This document shows, in pieces, positions 34,276 to 45,219 of a stretch of 64,000 bases of DNA. The stretch's first letter is position 1. Each line of letters starts with the position of its first letter. The notes beneath the pieces were generated by a model, which ran no database searches, had not been told where the DNA came from, and worked only from the letters and a program-made list of their open reading frames with translations. Source of the DNA: Cyclobacteriaceae bacterium (GTDB taxonomy: Bacteria > Bacteroidota > Bacteroidia > Cytophagales > Cyclobacteriaceae). The position numbers were made by a program, and so were the translations under genes. The stretch spans positions 1-64,000 of the forward strand of contig JAGQYI010000051.1 in assembly GCA_020436165.1 (NCBI GenBank), in the 5' to 3' direction.

Positions 34276-34704
34276 TTACTGCTTCAAAGGCAAAATCTTT
34301 GAAATTCCTATGAATAATCCATATCCAACTAGTGTTCCTACACAATCGGCTGAGAGATCGGCATAGTCATAACTTCTGCCCGGAATAAACGATTGTAAAA
34401 GCTCAATTATATACCCGTACAGCACAGCGGATGACAAACTTAAAATGACCGGCCACTTTCGGAAAATTCTCTTTTCTCCAAAATTTGAGTTCAAAAGAGC
34501 CAAAAAAGTGAGGAAGCCAAACATGATTATATGCACCGGTTTATCAATACTGATAAAATCCCAGCTAATAGTTGGCAAGTAGCTGCCAGGCAGCAATGTG
34601 AGCAACGCAATAAAAAATACCCAGCCTACATAAAGCTGGGCACTGAATTTAACTAAGATTTTTAAAAACTTATTGTCCGATGAGTTCTTTGTAGGCATCT
34701 GCAT
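34276..34704 (-). CDS. VanZ-like membrane protein
   Basis: 142 residues, four membrane segments, with the VanZ-family signature region [17 protein letters not shown] and [28 protein letters not shown]. The function of this family outside glycopeptide resistance is unclear; nothing here points to antibiotic resistance. The start overlaps gcvH by 35 bp (two ATGs at 34704 and 34698), so it is probably translated with gcvH. Confidence 0.87.
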   Translation of the reverse strand: MQMPTKNSSDNKFLKILVKFSAQLYVGWVFFIALLTLLPGSYLPTISWDFISIDKPVHIIMFGFLTFLALLNSNFGEKRIFRKWPVILSLSSAVLYGYIIELLQSFIPGRSYDYADLSADCVGTLVGYGLFIGISKILPLKQ

Positions 34705-35050
34705 CTAAAAGTTCGGATGTGTCGGCATCGCCTGCCATGGTAACTTTGATCATCCAACCATCACCATACGGGTCCAGATTAACTGACTCAGGGCTATCTT
34801 CTAGGGCTTCGTTAAACTCATCGATTGTGCCACTAACCGGCATAAAAAGATCGGATACTGTTTTTACAGCTTCAACAGTTCCAAAGACATCACTTTGGTT
34901 GATTTCTTCACCCACTGTATCTACTTCTATAAAAACTATATCTCCCAATTCTTTAGATGCAAACTCCGTAATACCTACAGTTGCGGTGTTACCTTCAATT
35001 TTTACCCATTCGTGGTCTTTAGTGTATTTAAGGTCAGCTGGAATATTCAT
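34670..35050 (-). CDS. gcvH: glycine cleavage system H protein
   Basis: 126 residues. The lipoyl-attachment site K63 sits in [15 protein letters not shown]; the N-terminal [10 protein letters not shown] and the C-terminal GWMIKV segments are typical. GcvH carries the aminomethyl group between the P, T and L proteins of the glycine cleavage system; the other subunits are outside the window. Kbl and the threonine dehydrogenase at 57-60 kb also make glycine. A good promoter match lies directly upstream. Confidence 0.96.
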   Translation of the reverse strand: MNIPADLKYTKDHEWVKIEGNTATVGITEFASKELGDIVFIEVDTVGEEINQSDVFGTVEAVKTVSDLFMPVSGTIDEFNEALEDSPESVNLDPYGDGWMIKVTMAGDADTSELLDADAYKELIGQ

Positions 35051-35073
35051 AATTGTTTGAAATTTTAGTAGCT

Positions 35074-35103
35074 CAAATTTACATCCTTTTTAATAGCTTC
35101 AAA
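35074..35103 (-). promoter_or_regulatory. Bacteroidetes-type promoter of gcvH
   Basis: On the minus strand TTTG (35103-35100), an 18-bp spacer and TAAATTTG (35081-35074), a close match to TTTG-N19-TAnnTTTG, 23 nt before the gcvH ATG. It lies across the end of sprA, so gcvH can be expressed apart from sprA. Confidence 0.6.
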
Positions 35104-35104
35104 A

Positions 35105-38100
35105 TTATTGAGCCAAACTAAAACTCACTTGTACTCCAAAGGAGTCATTACTTTGCTTATTCGATCTTGATGTTCTAGGTTCCGTTACATTACGGTCATA
35201 GTAAAAATGCAGTGCCAACCTATTATTTAAAGAATAACCTATATTAGGTTTTAACTGAAAATTGACATTGCCACCTGTCACAGTATCGATAGATTCATCA
35301 TTTTCAGTTATACCATTATTATATTTTCTTTGAGTAGTTTTTGTGTCTTTTAGGCTAATGTCCATTCTAAAATCGAGGTCATTTTTTAGGGTAGTTGTCC
35401 TTCCTTTGATTTTAAAAGGTATTTTAACGTTGGCTTTTGTAAACCCAAGTGAAATTACAAAGTCCTTTCCATTTACTTCAATTACCTGAGTATTGGACAT
35501 ATTAAGTGTAAGGCTGCGTTCTGTTTTGTACTCTACCGAAGCATTAAGCCTTGACCTTGTTCTAATAGCAACTTTTATTAACGGGGCAAATCTCTCGCTT
35601 ATTATAACCTGGTTAAATACATATACTGGTACCAGCTCTCCGTTTTCATTGGGTAGAGTAGCAATTGCCTGGTTTTCAACATCATTAGTCAATGTGAGGT
35701 CATTTGCATTATTATAGAGCTGCGAGTTTGTGTAGCTGGCTACACTGTACGATGAAGTGTAGGCATGTGAAATTGTAATGGAAGAGAATTTTTTACGTAA
35801 ACTCTCAATTTTACCTAGCCCACCGTAATCTATTCGCCAGTTGGGCAACGGAATTTGAGGAAAGGAGGTTAGCTTAACCTTGTCTGCACTTTGGCCGGAA
35901 TATGCAGCGATAAATGCAGGTATTAGCACATCCTGATTGTTTACAGAATATTTCAACGTATCGTCCCTTTGTTGATTTAACCTGTTCCTTATAATGTTTC
36001 GGTTATCTACAAATTGTTGAAATACAGGAGACACATTGTCACCCGTTTCATTTATAAATGCTGTTTTTATAGAAAGAAAAGTAATGCTATAGCTTCCTGA
36101 TCTTGAGGGGGCGTACGAAACATATTCATTGCCCAGCGAATCAATTCTAAAGACCTCCTGATATTGAGCAGTTTTGCTTTTTTTCATATCCACCTGAATT
36201 TTAAAATCCTTGAATGGTTCTATACTGGTTTTTAAATTCAGGTCAATGGTTTGATACTGCTTAAATGGGTCATTAAGTGCCGGATTTGTAACCAACCACC
36301 CATTCTCGGCTGCTCTAAATCGAATAGAGGGGTCCTGATCGCCTAAAATAAAATTCCACCCGGGTGCGGCCCAGCTGGTATCCATACCAACTAAATATGG
36401 GCTTTTCTGAAAGCCGGAAAGTATGGTGCCTTCTTTAACACTATAGCTTGCATTGATTGACCGCACCATCATAAGCAACCTGAGGAATCCTTTGGCAAAC
36501 TTTGCATCCGATTTTTTTACGGTGTCTGGTTGTTGTACCCTGCTTCTCGTACTCTTGCGGGAAGGTGAGTTTATTTCTTTTAGGTAGCCTACCTTATTGT
36601 AAAGTTTTACGAGGTCAAATTTACCGGTTGCCGTTATTGATCTGGAATTCTCAATTTGGTTGCCCAGTGTATCTATCTGGTTTAGTGCCGCTGAGGTCCA
36701 TTTGTAATTTGTAGCATATCTAATATCTGCATTGGTCCAATCTGTTATGGGGAGTTTATCCAATGGGATTTTTAAGCTGGCTCCAACTTTTTGGTCAAAG
36801 TCCTTCATTCGGCCAAAGTTTTTCAGGTTGTTGATAATTACAACCTTACTGCTCTCGGTTACTTCCCCTTCAGGCTCATCAACAATAGAGTGTACAGTTG
36901 CTGAATAATCAAATGAAAGTGTTTTGGTAAAGTTCCATTTAAGGCCATATAATCTATTAAAATAGAATGTTTTTTCATAATTAGGAGCAACTCCATCAAT
37001 GGTCAGATCCTTATTTCTGTATTGGGTTCTGAGGTAACTCCTATCTAGCTCTGCCCTAAAGGTTAAGTTGGAAGGAGCAAAGTTGAAGTTTAGGTCTTTG
37101 ATCAACTTTAGCCAATCAGATTTGAGTTTTTTGGCATTTTTGAATGGCTCAAGCGATAGGGGCTCCGGGCTAAAATTATAATTTACAGATCCTTTGTACT
37201 TACGCTGTTCGTATGATTGAATATTGGAATTACTTTGATTTCGATCGCTATAAGCTAAAGAAAGACTGAAATTTTCTATGTTATAGAACTGCTTTTTCTT
37301 CTCAGGATTTGTTCTTTCCTTCCTTACATTCGAGAAATTAAGACTTCGCCTCTCAGATTTATCAATTACTGCATTTCTATAATCAGCCTGTTCTTCCGCT
37401 GTTCCTTTACCCTGAATACTACTTTCCAAAGGTATATCGGAATCAAGAGGATCGTAGTGCGGGGTCACTGTTTTGCTTTCATAGCTAGCAAAAACCGGTA
37501 TTTTAATGCCTGTTTTTGATGGCAGAAATTTATCCAGGTTCATATTTCCAGAGACATCATAATCAAAACTCTCTTCCTGTGTTCTCTCACCAATTTTTGA
37601 TTGTACACCTCCAAATCCGAAACTCGTGTATTTTGTTGAGGCACTTATGGTGGCAAAGTCTGCCATTTTCAAATTGACATTCGCTTTTCCTGCCCAGCCG
37701 GCCTGCCTGTTAAAATCGGTCACTCTCAGTTCGTTTGCCCAAACGCATGCACTATAATCCTGCTGGTCGGTGCTTTCAGGGTTTCGAACCCCGATCATCA
37801 AAGTGGTAACTGTACTTAACTTAGGATTACCTACTACAGTTATTTTATACTGATTGTATGTATCTGAATAGGGAAGCTCAATGTCTACATTATTTGTATT
37901 CCGCGCAGATTTAATCCTGTACAATTCTGAAAAGGGCACATCAATTTCATTTGTTGCAGGCCATATTTCGTTGGGGTCACTTGTTCCTGGCAGCGTCATT
38001 TTTAAGGGCACTTCAATCTCGTAATAGTTGTCAAAGCCGGTGCCAAGCCTCAAAAATCCTGTAAGATCATCATCTTTAGCTTGCTCGCTTTGTGCATGCA

Positions 38101-41100
38101 AAAACATTTTAACACGCCCGTAATTCACCAGATTTAAATCCACATTTTTAAATGCAGCTTGTGCATTTTTATCTGCCAGATTTTCAACACATAATTGTAT
38201 GGATTGCTCGTTGAGTCTTCTTTCTACCACAGAGGTATTGTCCCTATCCCTAATTATACCGGGGGGTAATACATAAGGAATTTCTCCCTGGCTGTTTTCC
38301 TCAATATTTACGACCGATATGGTTAGGTCGGATTCTTTGCTTTCAGGTATTTCGTCAAAACGCTTGCTTTGTAAATTACCTGTGTATTTTCTCCATTGGC
38401 TTCCTACAAAGCGGAAATTTGCTGTTCGCAAAACAACCGGTTGTGACCATCCTGTAAGATACATTCTAATGTATCTGATGGACTTGAAACCAGAAATGTC
38501 TCCAACGGCTTTATCAGGTTTTGACACAGGTATTCTGAACAGGTACCAACTTACCTCGTCCCCATTTTCATTGTTGGTCACTTTATCAACAACATAACCA
38601 TCTCCAACCTTTAGTTGACCTGGTTTAAGATCGACTTTATACTCATAGTATTCTTCCAAACTACTTATGGAGTGGTCATTGTTGAGATCTTCATTATCCG
38701 GGATAGTACTTCCCGATGGAGAATAGGGCAATGTATTACTTGTCAGATCGGGTGAGTTTTTATCAACGCCATTGAAATATTTATAGCGCTGAACAATCTG
38801 ATCGTTGTTTGCATCGTGTTCTGAGCTTAAAAAATAATCAAAATCATCGTCAGAAGGGTCGGCCTTTATTTTTTCAATAGCTTTCGTGCTAATGGTTGGC
38901 GGCAGCTGGCCTATTTCATTTTGAAACTTGAGCAACTCTTCATCATTTGTCATTCCATCAAGACCCACATCCTGGTTCAATCTGGCGGCAGGTTCATTAT
39001 CGAAGGCACTGTTTACGTACTGTTCGTTAGTAACAAACCCCCAGTTGTTTTCTGTAACAGAGGCAGAAGCTTTATCGCCATTGGCTGGCAAGCCATTTTC
39101 AAACGCCATTTTACGGTCGGTCATTATATCTTCGGAAACATTACCCAGGTTGAAAACCACCTCACCGCCCGTAACGTTTGGCTGATTGAAAATCCCATCC
39201 TCTACAACGTTAAGCCCGCTGCCACTTTGAACAAATGGGTCCATTAACCAAAATTCTAAATATTCAATGTTTTGCTTATCAAAATCCACTTCATTGGTAA
39301 TGGCAGAGGTAATACCGGCCCAATTGCTTTCAGGTGATTTGAGCAACCCATCGTTTGTTACATCTGGATTTAGGTTATAAATACCTTTTTCAGAAGGGAA
39401 ATAGGCAATATCGAACGTAGGAAAATTAGTATTTATAACCTGTTTGTCTTGCTGAGGAAAAATTTCTTGCGGAGCAATTGGCCTGACAAAGTGATTTTTC
39501 AGATCATCATCTGTAATATTAGTTGGTTTGGCTCTTCCTCCCGTTCTGTAGAACACATTATCGATAGTGTACCATGCAATTCTCGCACGTTTATAAGCCG
39601 ATGTTATATCGTCCTGGTTTCCATCACTTGGATCGAACCGGTTGTCATCAGTTTTAGGTGTAGCTGCGTGTTTCCATCTAAGCCAGTTGCTTAAGCTATA
39701 GGGGGTAGCCGTATTTTCAAAGTCATCTATGTAGGAGGTGCCTTCTCCATCCACAAGGTTAGAAGTGCCCGGTATTAATTGAGCAAACTCAGCATTTGCT
39801 GTGATTACCGACCGCTCTTTGGTTTGAATAAGTGGAATGGCATCTACCATTTTGGTCATTAGAATGGACTCTGTTTTGTAATTCACATCAAAGCCATATT
39901 TGGTGTTTTTAGGTGGTTCCTCACCAATACTGGGCCTTGTTCGAAGCGGGCGCTCAAAATGATGCAAAACTGTTGCGCCAAAATTTATGTCATCGCTCAG
40001 GCGGTATTCCATTCGTGTTCCAAGCAACGTCCTCGATTGAAAGTTGAAAATATCGGCCTTTTCGTAGGTCACTTGTAACGTTTTTCCTGAGTTGATTATG
40101 CTCTCATTAAGAATTTGAACCTTGCCAAAGTTGTAATCTACAGTAAAATCTACTCCCTCAACCAGTGGAATTCCACCGGCTGTCACCTGAACAGAGCCTT
40201 TTGAAATCTTTATTCCATCAAGCAGTATCTCGCTTGAAGATCCGGCCATGTAGGATCCCTGCAAAGTGAATTTATCTTTATCAGAATCTTGCTGTGCATC
40301 GGCTTTGGTTGTTCCGTAAAGTGTGTCGTACACATATCGTTGTTTTAACTCGAATTCCGTTGGATCAAACCTGCTGTCCAGATAATCTCCAAACGGTTCA
40401 ACCACAGGGAAAATAACTTGTCCTGATGTTGCATTTATTGTAACTCCATCAACAAAATCAAAATTTCCGTCTTTTGGGGGGTCGTTTGCAGCATTTAATC
40501 TGTCAAGTCCGAGGAGTTCAATAAGAGGAACATCCTTTGTGTTTACACCTTCATTCAAACTAGGTTTATCTTGTCCTGTCTTATCATCACGGTACAAAAT
40601 TCTTAATTGAAAACCTTCAGAGTTCACCTGGCTTCCACCCAAAGAATAAATGTTTTTCATCATTAAATCCCAGGTGGGTATGCGCTTGCCTAAGTTATCT
40701 ATTGGAGCCACTTTGTTGGGCTTCAACATTTTAAGGTAGATCACTTCATTTTCAGGTCTTGCTGCATAATCTTCAGTAAGTTCGCCTACCTTATAGGGTT
40801 GGTTGTTATACGTGTATTCATAGGCAACAGCAAGCATTTGATCAGTTGTAAGCTTGCTGGTTAATGAAATATATCCCAGTTCTCTGTTTACATAATATTC
40901 CCGTTCATCTAGTTTACGTGCTTGCAGGCGATTATAATGAGTTGACTGCACCATATTAAAAGGTGAACTTTCCAGTGTTTGATCTATCTTGTCAACATTT
41001 CTATCAAGGCCTCTAAGTTCTTCGAACAGGTTGTTGGCGCTATTGCTATTGGGTACATCGCCCTTTCCGGAACTACCAATAACACCTTGGTTTTTTTGAT

Positions 41101-42286
41101 AAATTACTTTGCCTTCGCCCAGATCCATGAAAGAAGCTACATTTCGTTGGTTCTCTGTGTCGTTGTTTATGTTAACAACATAAACCTCCACTCTGGTTAT
41201 TTGCACATTTGAAGTAACCCTTGGAATATTGGCCAGCCATTCTTCGTAGTGGTCCCTGAAGAAATGTCCTAGAAAAAAGTGCCTGTTTTCGTCATAATCA
41301 GATGCTTTAATATCAAAATCTCTGGCTTGCACTCCACCGGCATCTACTGTTACCTGGTCTTGTTTACCTCTTTGCGTTGATGCAACGCTTGTAACGAAAA
41401 GTTTGCCGAATTGTAGTTGCGCTTTTACGCCAAATAGGTTTTGAGCCCCTGAAATGAGACTATTGCTTATGGGCATGCTTACGTTGCCCACTTCCAGCTT
41501 TTTAACTATGTCTTCGTCAAAACCGGTAAACTCAACCTTTAGGTTATTTTGATAGTCAAAGGAATTGTTGTTGTCGAAGTTTGCAGTAACCTTTAGCTTC
41601 TCACCGATTTTACCTACCACGTTCATGCTAATTTGCTGGTCGAACTCAAAACCTCCGTTTTTTTGCTGCCTTAGCGGCAAGGTAGGGTTGTGTATTTTCT
41701 GAAATTTGGCTCCAAAATCAAGGTTTACCAAACCCCTAGGATTAATCTCTACATAACTACCTCCAAATATTCTATCGAAAACGGGGCTTATGTAAATTTT
41801 GGGTATCAATCTTCTACCACTAACTGCGGTTTCTCCATCGGCTTCAGCACCACGTCCTTTCCAATAGTTTTTTAGCAGCTGCTCTGTTTGGTATTTATCA
41901 TATTCTGTGAACGACATGGAAGAAATGGGGCGATAGTAAATAGCTCCCATACGTTCGTAAATGGTATAATTTAGGCCTGTATCCAGTTCGTATTGCAAGT
42001 CGAGGTTTGATGGGGTTCCAAATAAAAGAGGAGATTCGCTTCTTTGACTACTAAATGGGTCTCCCAGCCTGTCTTGTCCGTAAAAGGACGGATGAGTTGA
42101 CGGGGTGTATTTTTGCTCCTCAATTGGAATTGTATCCTGACTGGTTAAAACAACCGAATCGGCAGTCTGTTGAAAGAATGCTGAAGAAGCATAAACTGGC
42201 CTATTGGAAAGAACAAAGTTAACCCACAGGAATGCCACCAACATTCCTCCGCTCATCCGTTTGATATGAGTAAACCTTTTTGCCAA
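35105..42286 (-). CDS. sprA: T9SS outer membrane translocon SprA (Sov)
   Basis: 2393 residues, in line with the roughly 2,400 of Flavobacterium SprA, a 36-strand barrel that forms the T9SS channel. The N-terminus has a signal peptide (basic tip, helix at about 15-34, ending VYAS). Characteristic parts are the N-domain (ISPVFDRIFGGSYVEINPRGLVNLDFGAKFQ split over 190-220), long amphipathic strands throughout, and a C-terminal strand ending SFGVQVSFSLAQ. The frame opens with TTG 13 bp after ruvA; an ATG at residue 11 is the alternative start. Used for secretion of sorting-domain proteins and, in gliding species, adhesins. Confidence 0.97.
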   Translation of the reverse strand: MAKRFTHIKRMSGGMLVAFLWVNFVLSNRPVYASSAFFQQTADSVVLTSQDTIPIEEQKYTPSTHPSFYGQDRLGDPFSSQRSESPLLFGTPSNLDLQYELDTGLNYTIYERMGAIYYRPISSMSFTEYDKYQTEQLLKNYWKGRGAEADGETAVSGRRLIPKIYISPVFDRIFGGSYVEINPRGLVNLDFGAKFQKIHNPTLPLRQQKNGGFEFDQQISMNVVGKIGEKLKVTANFDNNNSFDYQNNLKVEFTGFDEDIVKKLEVGNVSMPISNSLISGAQNLFGVKAQLQFGKLFVTSVASTQRGKQDQVTVDAGGVQARDFDIKASDYDENRHFFLGHFFRDHYEEWLANIPRVTSNVQITRVEVYVVNINNDTENQRNVASFMDLGEGKVIYQKNQGVIGSSGKGDVPNSNSANNLFEELRGLDRNVDKIDQTLESSPFNMVQSTHYNRLQARKLDEREYYVNRELGYISLTSKLTTDQMLAVAYEYTYNNQPYKVGELTEDYAARPENEVIYLKMLKPNKVAPIDNLGKRIPTWDLMMKNIYSLGGSQVNSEGFQLRILYRDDKTGQDKPSLNEGVNTKDVPLIELLGLDRLNAANDPPKDGNFDFVDGVTINATSGQVIFPVVEPFGDYLDSRFDPTEFELKQRYVYDTLYGTTKADAQQDSDKDKFTLQGSYMAGSSSEILLDGIKISKGSVQVTAGGIPLVEGVDFTVDYNFGKVQILNESIINSGKTLQVTYEKADIFNFQSRTLLGTRMEYRLSDDINFGATVLHHFERPLRTRPSIGEEPPKNTKYGFDVNYKTESILMTKMVDAIPLIQTKERSVITANAEFAQLIPGTSNLVDGEGTSYIDDFENTATPYSLSNWLRWKHAATPKTDDNRFDPSDGNQDDITSAYKRARIAWYTIDNVFYRTGGRAKPTNITDDDLKNHFVRPIAPQEIFPQQDKQVINTNFPTFDIAYFPSEKGIYNLNPDVTNDGLLKSPESNWAGITSAITNEVDFDKQNIEYLEFWLMDPFVQSGSGLNVVEDGIFNQPNVTGGEVVFNLGNVSEDIMTDRKMAFENGLPANGDKASASVTENNWGFVTNEQYVNSAFDNEPAARLNQDVGLDGMTNDEELLKFQNEIGQLPPTISTKAIEKIKADPSDDDFDYFLSSEHDANNDQIVQRYKYFNGVDKNSPDLTSNTLPYSPSGSTIPDNEDLNNDHSISSLEEYYEYKVDLKPGQLKVGDGYVVDKVTNNENGDEVSWYLFRIPVSKPDKAVGDISGFKSIRYIRMYLTGWSQPVVLRTANFRFVGSQWRKYTGNLQSKRFDEIPESKESDLTISVVNIEENSQGEIPYVLPPGIIRDRDNTSVVERRLNEQSIQLCVENLADKNAQAAFKNVDLNLVNYGRVKMFLHAQSEQAKDDDLTGFLRLGTGFDNYYEIEVPLKMTLPGTSDPNEIWPATNEIDVPFSELYRIKSARNTNNVDIELPYSDTYNQYKITVVGNPKLSTVTTLMIGVRNPESTDQQDYSACVWANELRVTDFNRQAGWAGKANVNLKMADFATISASTKYTSFGFGGVQSKIGERTQEESFDYDVSGNMNLDKFLPSKTGIKIPVFASYESKTVTPHYDPLDSDIPLESSIQGKGTAEEQADYRNAVIDKSERRSLNFSNVRKERTNPEKKKQFYNIENFSLSLAYSDRNQSNSNIQSYEQRKYKGSVNYNFSPEPLSLEPFKNAKKLKSDWLKLIKDLNFNFAPSNLTFRAELDRSYLRTQYRNKDLTIDGVAPNYEKTFYFNRLYGLKWNFTKTLSFDYSATVHSIVDEPEGEVTESSKVVIINNLKNFGRMKDFDQKVGASLKIPLDKLPITDWTNADIRYATNYKWTSAALNQIDTLGNQIENSRSITATGKFDLVKLYNKVGYLKEINSPSRKSTRSRVQQPDTVKKSDAKFAKGFLRLLMMVRSINASYSVKEGTILSGFQKSPYLVGMDTSWAAPGWNFILGDQDPSIRFRAAENGWLVTNPALNDPFKQYQTIDLNLKTSIEPFKDFKIQVDMKKSKTAQYQEVFRIDSLGNEYVSYAPSRSGSYSITFLSIKTAFINETGDNVSPVFQQFVDNRNIIRNRLNQQRDDTLKYSVNNQDVLIPAFIAAYSGQSADKVKLTSFPQIPLPNWRIDYGGLGKIESLRKKFSSITISHAYTSSYSVASYTNSQLYNNANDLTLTNDVENQAIATLPNENGELVPVYVFNQVIISERFAPLIKVAIRTRSRLNASVEYKTERSLTLNMSNTQVIEVNGKDFVISLGFTKANVKIPFKIKGRTTTLKNDLDFRMDISLKDTKTTQRKYNNGITENDESIDTVTGGNVNFQLKPNIGYSLNNRLALHFYYDRNVTEPRTSRSNKQSNDSFGVQVSFSLAQ

Positions 42287-42299
42287 GCTATAAATACGC

Positions 42300-42893
42300 C
42301 TAAGAGTTTTGAAGCGCCTGCTTAATTAAAGTTTCCAAATTAATGGTATTACCACTTTTATTAAGAACAGAATCAATACTTTTTTGAGCAACATTTTTGT
42401 TAATGCCCAAGGTTAGTAAAGCAGATAACGCTTCACGTTTTAACGTATTGTTGGTTTCAGAAGAAAATTGCCCTTCAGATGGCTCAAAACCTTCTTTTCT
42501 TAGCTTATCTTTTAATTCGAGGATAGCGCGTTGTGCTGTCTTATTACCAATACCCTTAATGCCCTGTATTATTTTAACGTCTTCATTCACAATTGCAGCT
42601 TTTATCTCCTCTGGAGAAAGGTAGGAAAGCATGGTCAGTCCGGTAGATGGCCCAATCCCCGATACAGATATAAGATGTAAGAAAAGCTCCTTTTCACCGC
42701 CAGACTTAAAGCCATATAAAGTATGAGCATCTTCTTTAACATGTAAATAGGTATGAAGATGACAGTTTTCTTCATCTTTTATTTGGCTGAATGTATTCAG
42801 TGAGATGTTAACAAGATAACCGATCCCACCCACATCAATTACCACATGGGTGGGGTCTTTGTGTGCAAGTTTTCCCTTCAGGTATGCTATCAT
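42300..42893 (-). CDS. ruvA: Holliday junction branch migration protein RuvA
   Basis: 197 residues: OB-fold domain (1-65, MIAYLKGKLAHKDPTHVVIDVGGIGYLV shown by its ends only), two helix-hairpin-helix motifs (about 70-135: LISVSGIGPSTGLTML and IQGIKGIGNKTAQRAILELKDK), and a short C-terminal domain III that contacts RuvB. Binds four-way junctions as a tetramer. It overlaps the maeB stop (ATGA) and lies before sprA, an order I recall for other Bacteroidetes. Confidence 0.96.
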   Translation of the reverse strand: MIAYLKGKLAHKDPTHVVIDVGGIGYLVNISLNTFSQIKDEENCHLHTYLHVKEDAHTLYGFKSGGEKELFLHLISVSGIGPSTGLTMLSYLSPEEIKAAIVNEDVKIIQGIKGIGNKTAQRAILELKDKLRKEGFEPSEGQFSSETNNTLKREALSALLTLGINKNVAQKSIDSVLNKSGNTINLETLIKQALQNS

Positions 42894-45175
42894 TTTTTAC
42901 TCTTTGTCATCATTTGGGCATGCATAACTGCCACAGCTGTCATATTAACAATTTCTCTTATAGAGGTTCCAATTTGAAGAATATGAACAGGTTTTCGCAT
43001 ACCTAAAAGTATAGGCCCAAGTACATCAGCTCCTCCCAGCTCCATTAGCAACTTGTAAGCAATATTCCCCGAATCGAGATCAGGAAAAATGAGTGTGTTG
43101 GCCCCTTCATTAGCGATATCGCTAAAAGGATAAACATCTTTTTGTAAGTCAGGGTTAACAGCCATATTGGCCTGAATATCACCATCAATTATCAAATCTG
43201 GAAATTTTTCCTTCGCAAGTGCCACAGCCTTCCTGGCTTTTTCAGGCACTTTACCTTTAGAGGAACCAAAGTTTGAATAAGAAAGGACAGCAATTCTGGG
43301 TTCATTTTGTGTGAAAATTCGGACTCCTTGCGAAGTAAGATCAATGATCTCTACCATTTCTTCTGCTGTAGGATCTACCTGAACGGTTGTATCAGCAAAG
43401 AAGAAGTCTCCCTTTTTGCTTGATATAACGAACATTCCGCAAACCTTTTTATATCCGTCAGCCACACCTACTATCTGAAGACCGGGGCGCAATGAGGTGG
43501 CATAATCTTTTGTGAGACCTGAAATAAACGCATCAGCTTCACCAAGTTCCAGCATCATTGTGCCAAAGTAGTTTCGGCTAAGCATTTGTTTTCTACACTC
43601 TTTGTATGTAAGTCCTTTTCGCTTTCTTCTTTCATAGAAAATATCAGCATACTTATCTACTCTTTTTCTTTGTTTCGGATCGCTCGGGTCTATAATGGTG
43701 CATCCGCTAAGATTGATCTTATACTGATCGACTATCTCATCTATCTTTTCCTTGTGTCCTAATAAAATTGGCTTGGCAATTCCTTCAGATGCAACAATTT
43801 CTGCTGTTTTAAGAATTTTATAATGATCGGCCTCGGCAAAAACAACGCTTTTAGGATTTTGTTTGGCTCTTGCAATAGCGTTAGAAACAATTTTCTGATC
43901 AGTCCCAATCCTGCTTTTCAAATCGCTTTCGTAGGCATCCCAATCGGTTATTTTTTTTCTGGCAGTACCGGATTCCATAGCTGCTTTTGCAACAGCAGGG
44001 GAAATTGTGTAGATCAATCTCGGATCGAGAGGTTTAGGAATGAGGTAGTCTCTTCCAAACCTAAGCGTACGGTCGCCATAGGCCTTAAGGACTATTTCAG
44101 GAACCGGCTCTTTGGCTAAGTTGGCTATTGCCTTAACAGCTGCCAGCTTCATTTCTTCATTAATTTTTGTGGCCCTAACGTCCATTGCTCCCCTGAAAAT
44201 GTAAGGGAACCCCAGCACATTGTTTACCTGATTGGGGTGGTCGGACCTACCCGTTGCCATAATTACATCTTTTCGTGCTTCTGTTGCCAGGTCGTAACTT
44301 ATTTCAGGGTTAGGATTGGCAAGTGCAAAGACGATAGGGTGCTTTGCCATTTTCTTCAAATCATCAGCCGAAAGCACATTGGCTACTGACAAACCAACAA
44401 AAACGTCTGCATCTTTTATGGCCTCATGGAGAGTGTTTACATCTTTTTTGGTTGCAAACTCCTGCTTGTACTCATCTAAGCCACCTCTATCGGCCCTTAT
44501 TACTCCTTTACTGTCGCACATTATAATGTTCTCAGGCTTAACCCCGAGGCTCTTATAAAGTTTGGCGCAAGATATGGCAGCTGCACCGGCACCATTCATT
44601 ACCAGTTTTATTTTATCAACTTTCTTTTTTACAACCTCCAGCGCATTTAATAGGGCGGCAGCTGAAATAATGGCTGTGCCATGCTGGTCATCGTGCATTA
44701 CGGGTATGTTTAGCTTTTCTTTAAGCTCTTTTTCAATTTTAAAGCTCTCCGGAGCTTTGATGTCTTCCAGATTAATACCCCCGAATGTGGGCTCCAATGC
44801 TTTTACTACTTTAATAAATTCATCAGGATCGGTTGCATCTACTTCTATATCAAACACATCAATACCGGCAAATTTTTTGAAAAGGACACCTTTCCCTTCC
44901 ATTACCGGCTTAGAGGCATCCGGGCCAATATTTCCAAGGCCCAACACAGCTGTGCCATTAGAAATAACTCCAACCAGATTTCCCTTGGAGGTATATTTGT
45001 ATACATTTTCTTTCTTGTTTGCTATCTCTTTACAGGGTTCGGCAACACCTGGTGAATAGGCAAGAGCAAGATCCAATTGAGAGTTCATCAGTTTAGTAGG
45101 AACTACTTCAATTTTGCCCGGTTGACCTTGTTCATGATAGTCAAGGGCATCTTGTTTATTGATCTTGAGTTTCAT
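42890..45175 (-). CDS. maeB: NADP-dependent malic enzyme with phosphotransacetylase-like C-domain (MaeB type)
   Basis: 761 residues. Residues 1-425 are the malic enzyme (malate to pyruvate and CO2): YSPGVAEPCKEI, GTAVLGLGNIG, and the NAD(P) fold VMNGAGAAAISCAKLY. Residues about 430-761 resemble phosphate acetyltransferase, which in this fused class serves regulation rather than catalysis. It supplies NADPH and pyruvate from the TCA cycle together with mdh at 14 kb. First gene of the run maeB-ruvA-sprA. Confidence 0.95.
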   Translation of the reverse strand: MKLKINKQDALDYHEQGQPGKIEVVPTKLMNSQLDLALAYSPGVAEPCKEIANKKENVYKYTSKGNLVGVISNGTAVLGLGNIGPDASKPVMEGKGVLFKKFAGIDVFDIEVDATDPDEFIKVVKALEPTFGGINLEDIKAPESFKIEKELKEKLNIPVMHDDQHGTAIISAAALLNALEVVKKKVDKIKLVMNGAGAAAISCAKLYKSLGVKPENIIMCDSKGVIRADRGGLDEYKQEFATKKDVNTLHEAIKDADVFVGLSVANVLSADDLKKMAKHPIVFALANPNPEISYDLATEARKDVIMATGRSDHPNQVNNVLGFPYIFRGAMDVRATKINEEMKLAAVKAIANLAKEPVPEIVLKAYGDRTLRFGRDYLIPKPLDPRLIYTISPAVAKAAMESGTARKKITDWDAYESDLKSRIGTDQKIVSNAIARAKQNPKSVVFAEADHYKILKTAEIVASEGIAKPILLGHKEKIDEIVDQYKINLSGCTIIDPSDPKQRKRVDKYADIFYERRKRKGLTYKECRKQMLSRNYFGTMMLELGEADAFISGLTKDYATSLRPGLQIVGVADGYKKVCGMFVISSKKGDFFFADTTVQVDPTAEEMVEIIDLTSQGVRIFTQNEPRIAVLSYSNFGSSKGKVPEKARKAVALAKEKFPDLIIDGDIQANMAVNPDLQKDVYPFSDIANEGANTLIFPDLDSGNIAYKLLMELGGADVLGPILLGMRKPVHILQIGTSIREIVNMTAVAVMHAQMMTKSKK

Positions 45176-45219
45176 GCGTTTAAAAATCAGCTTAAGGTTA
45201 GCTTAGTATTTAGTTAAAA

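Noticed and set aside
34276..34704. VanZ-like gene as a resistance determinant
   Set aside because: The family is widespread in genomes without glycopeptide resistance and no van partners are nearby.
38319..39247. Several plus-strand frames inside sprA
   Set aside because: They lie antisense to the continuous sprA frame and show no domain or signal of their own.
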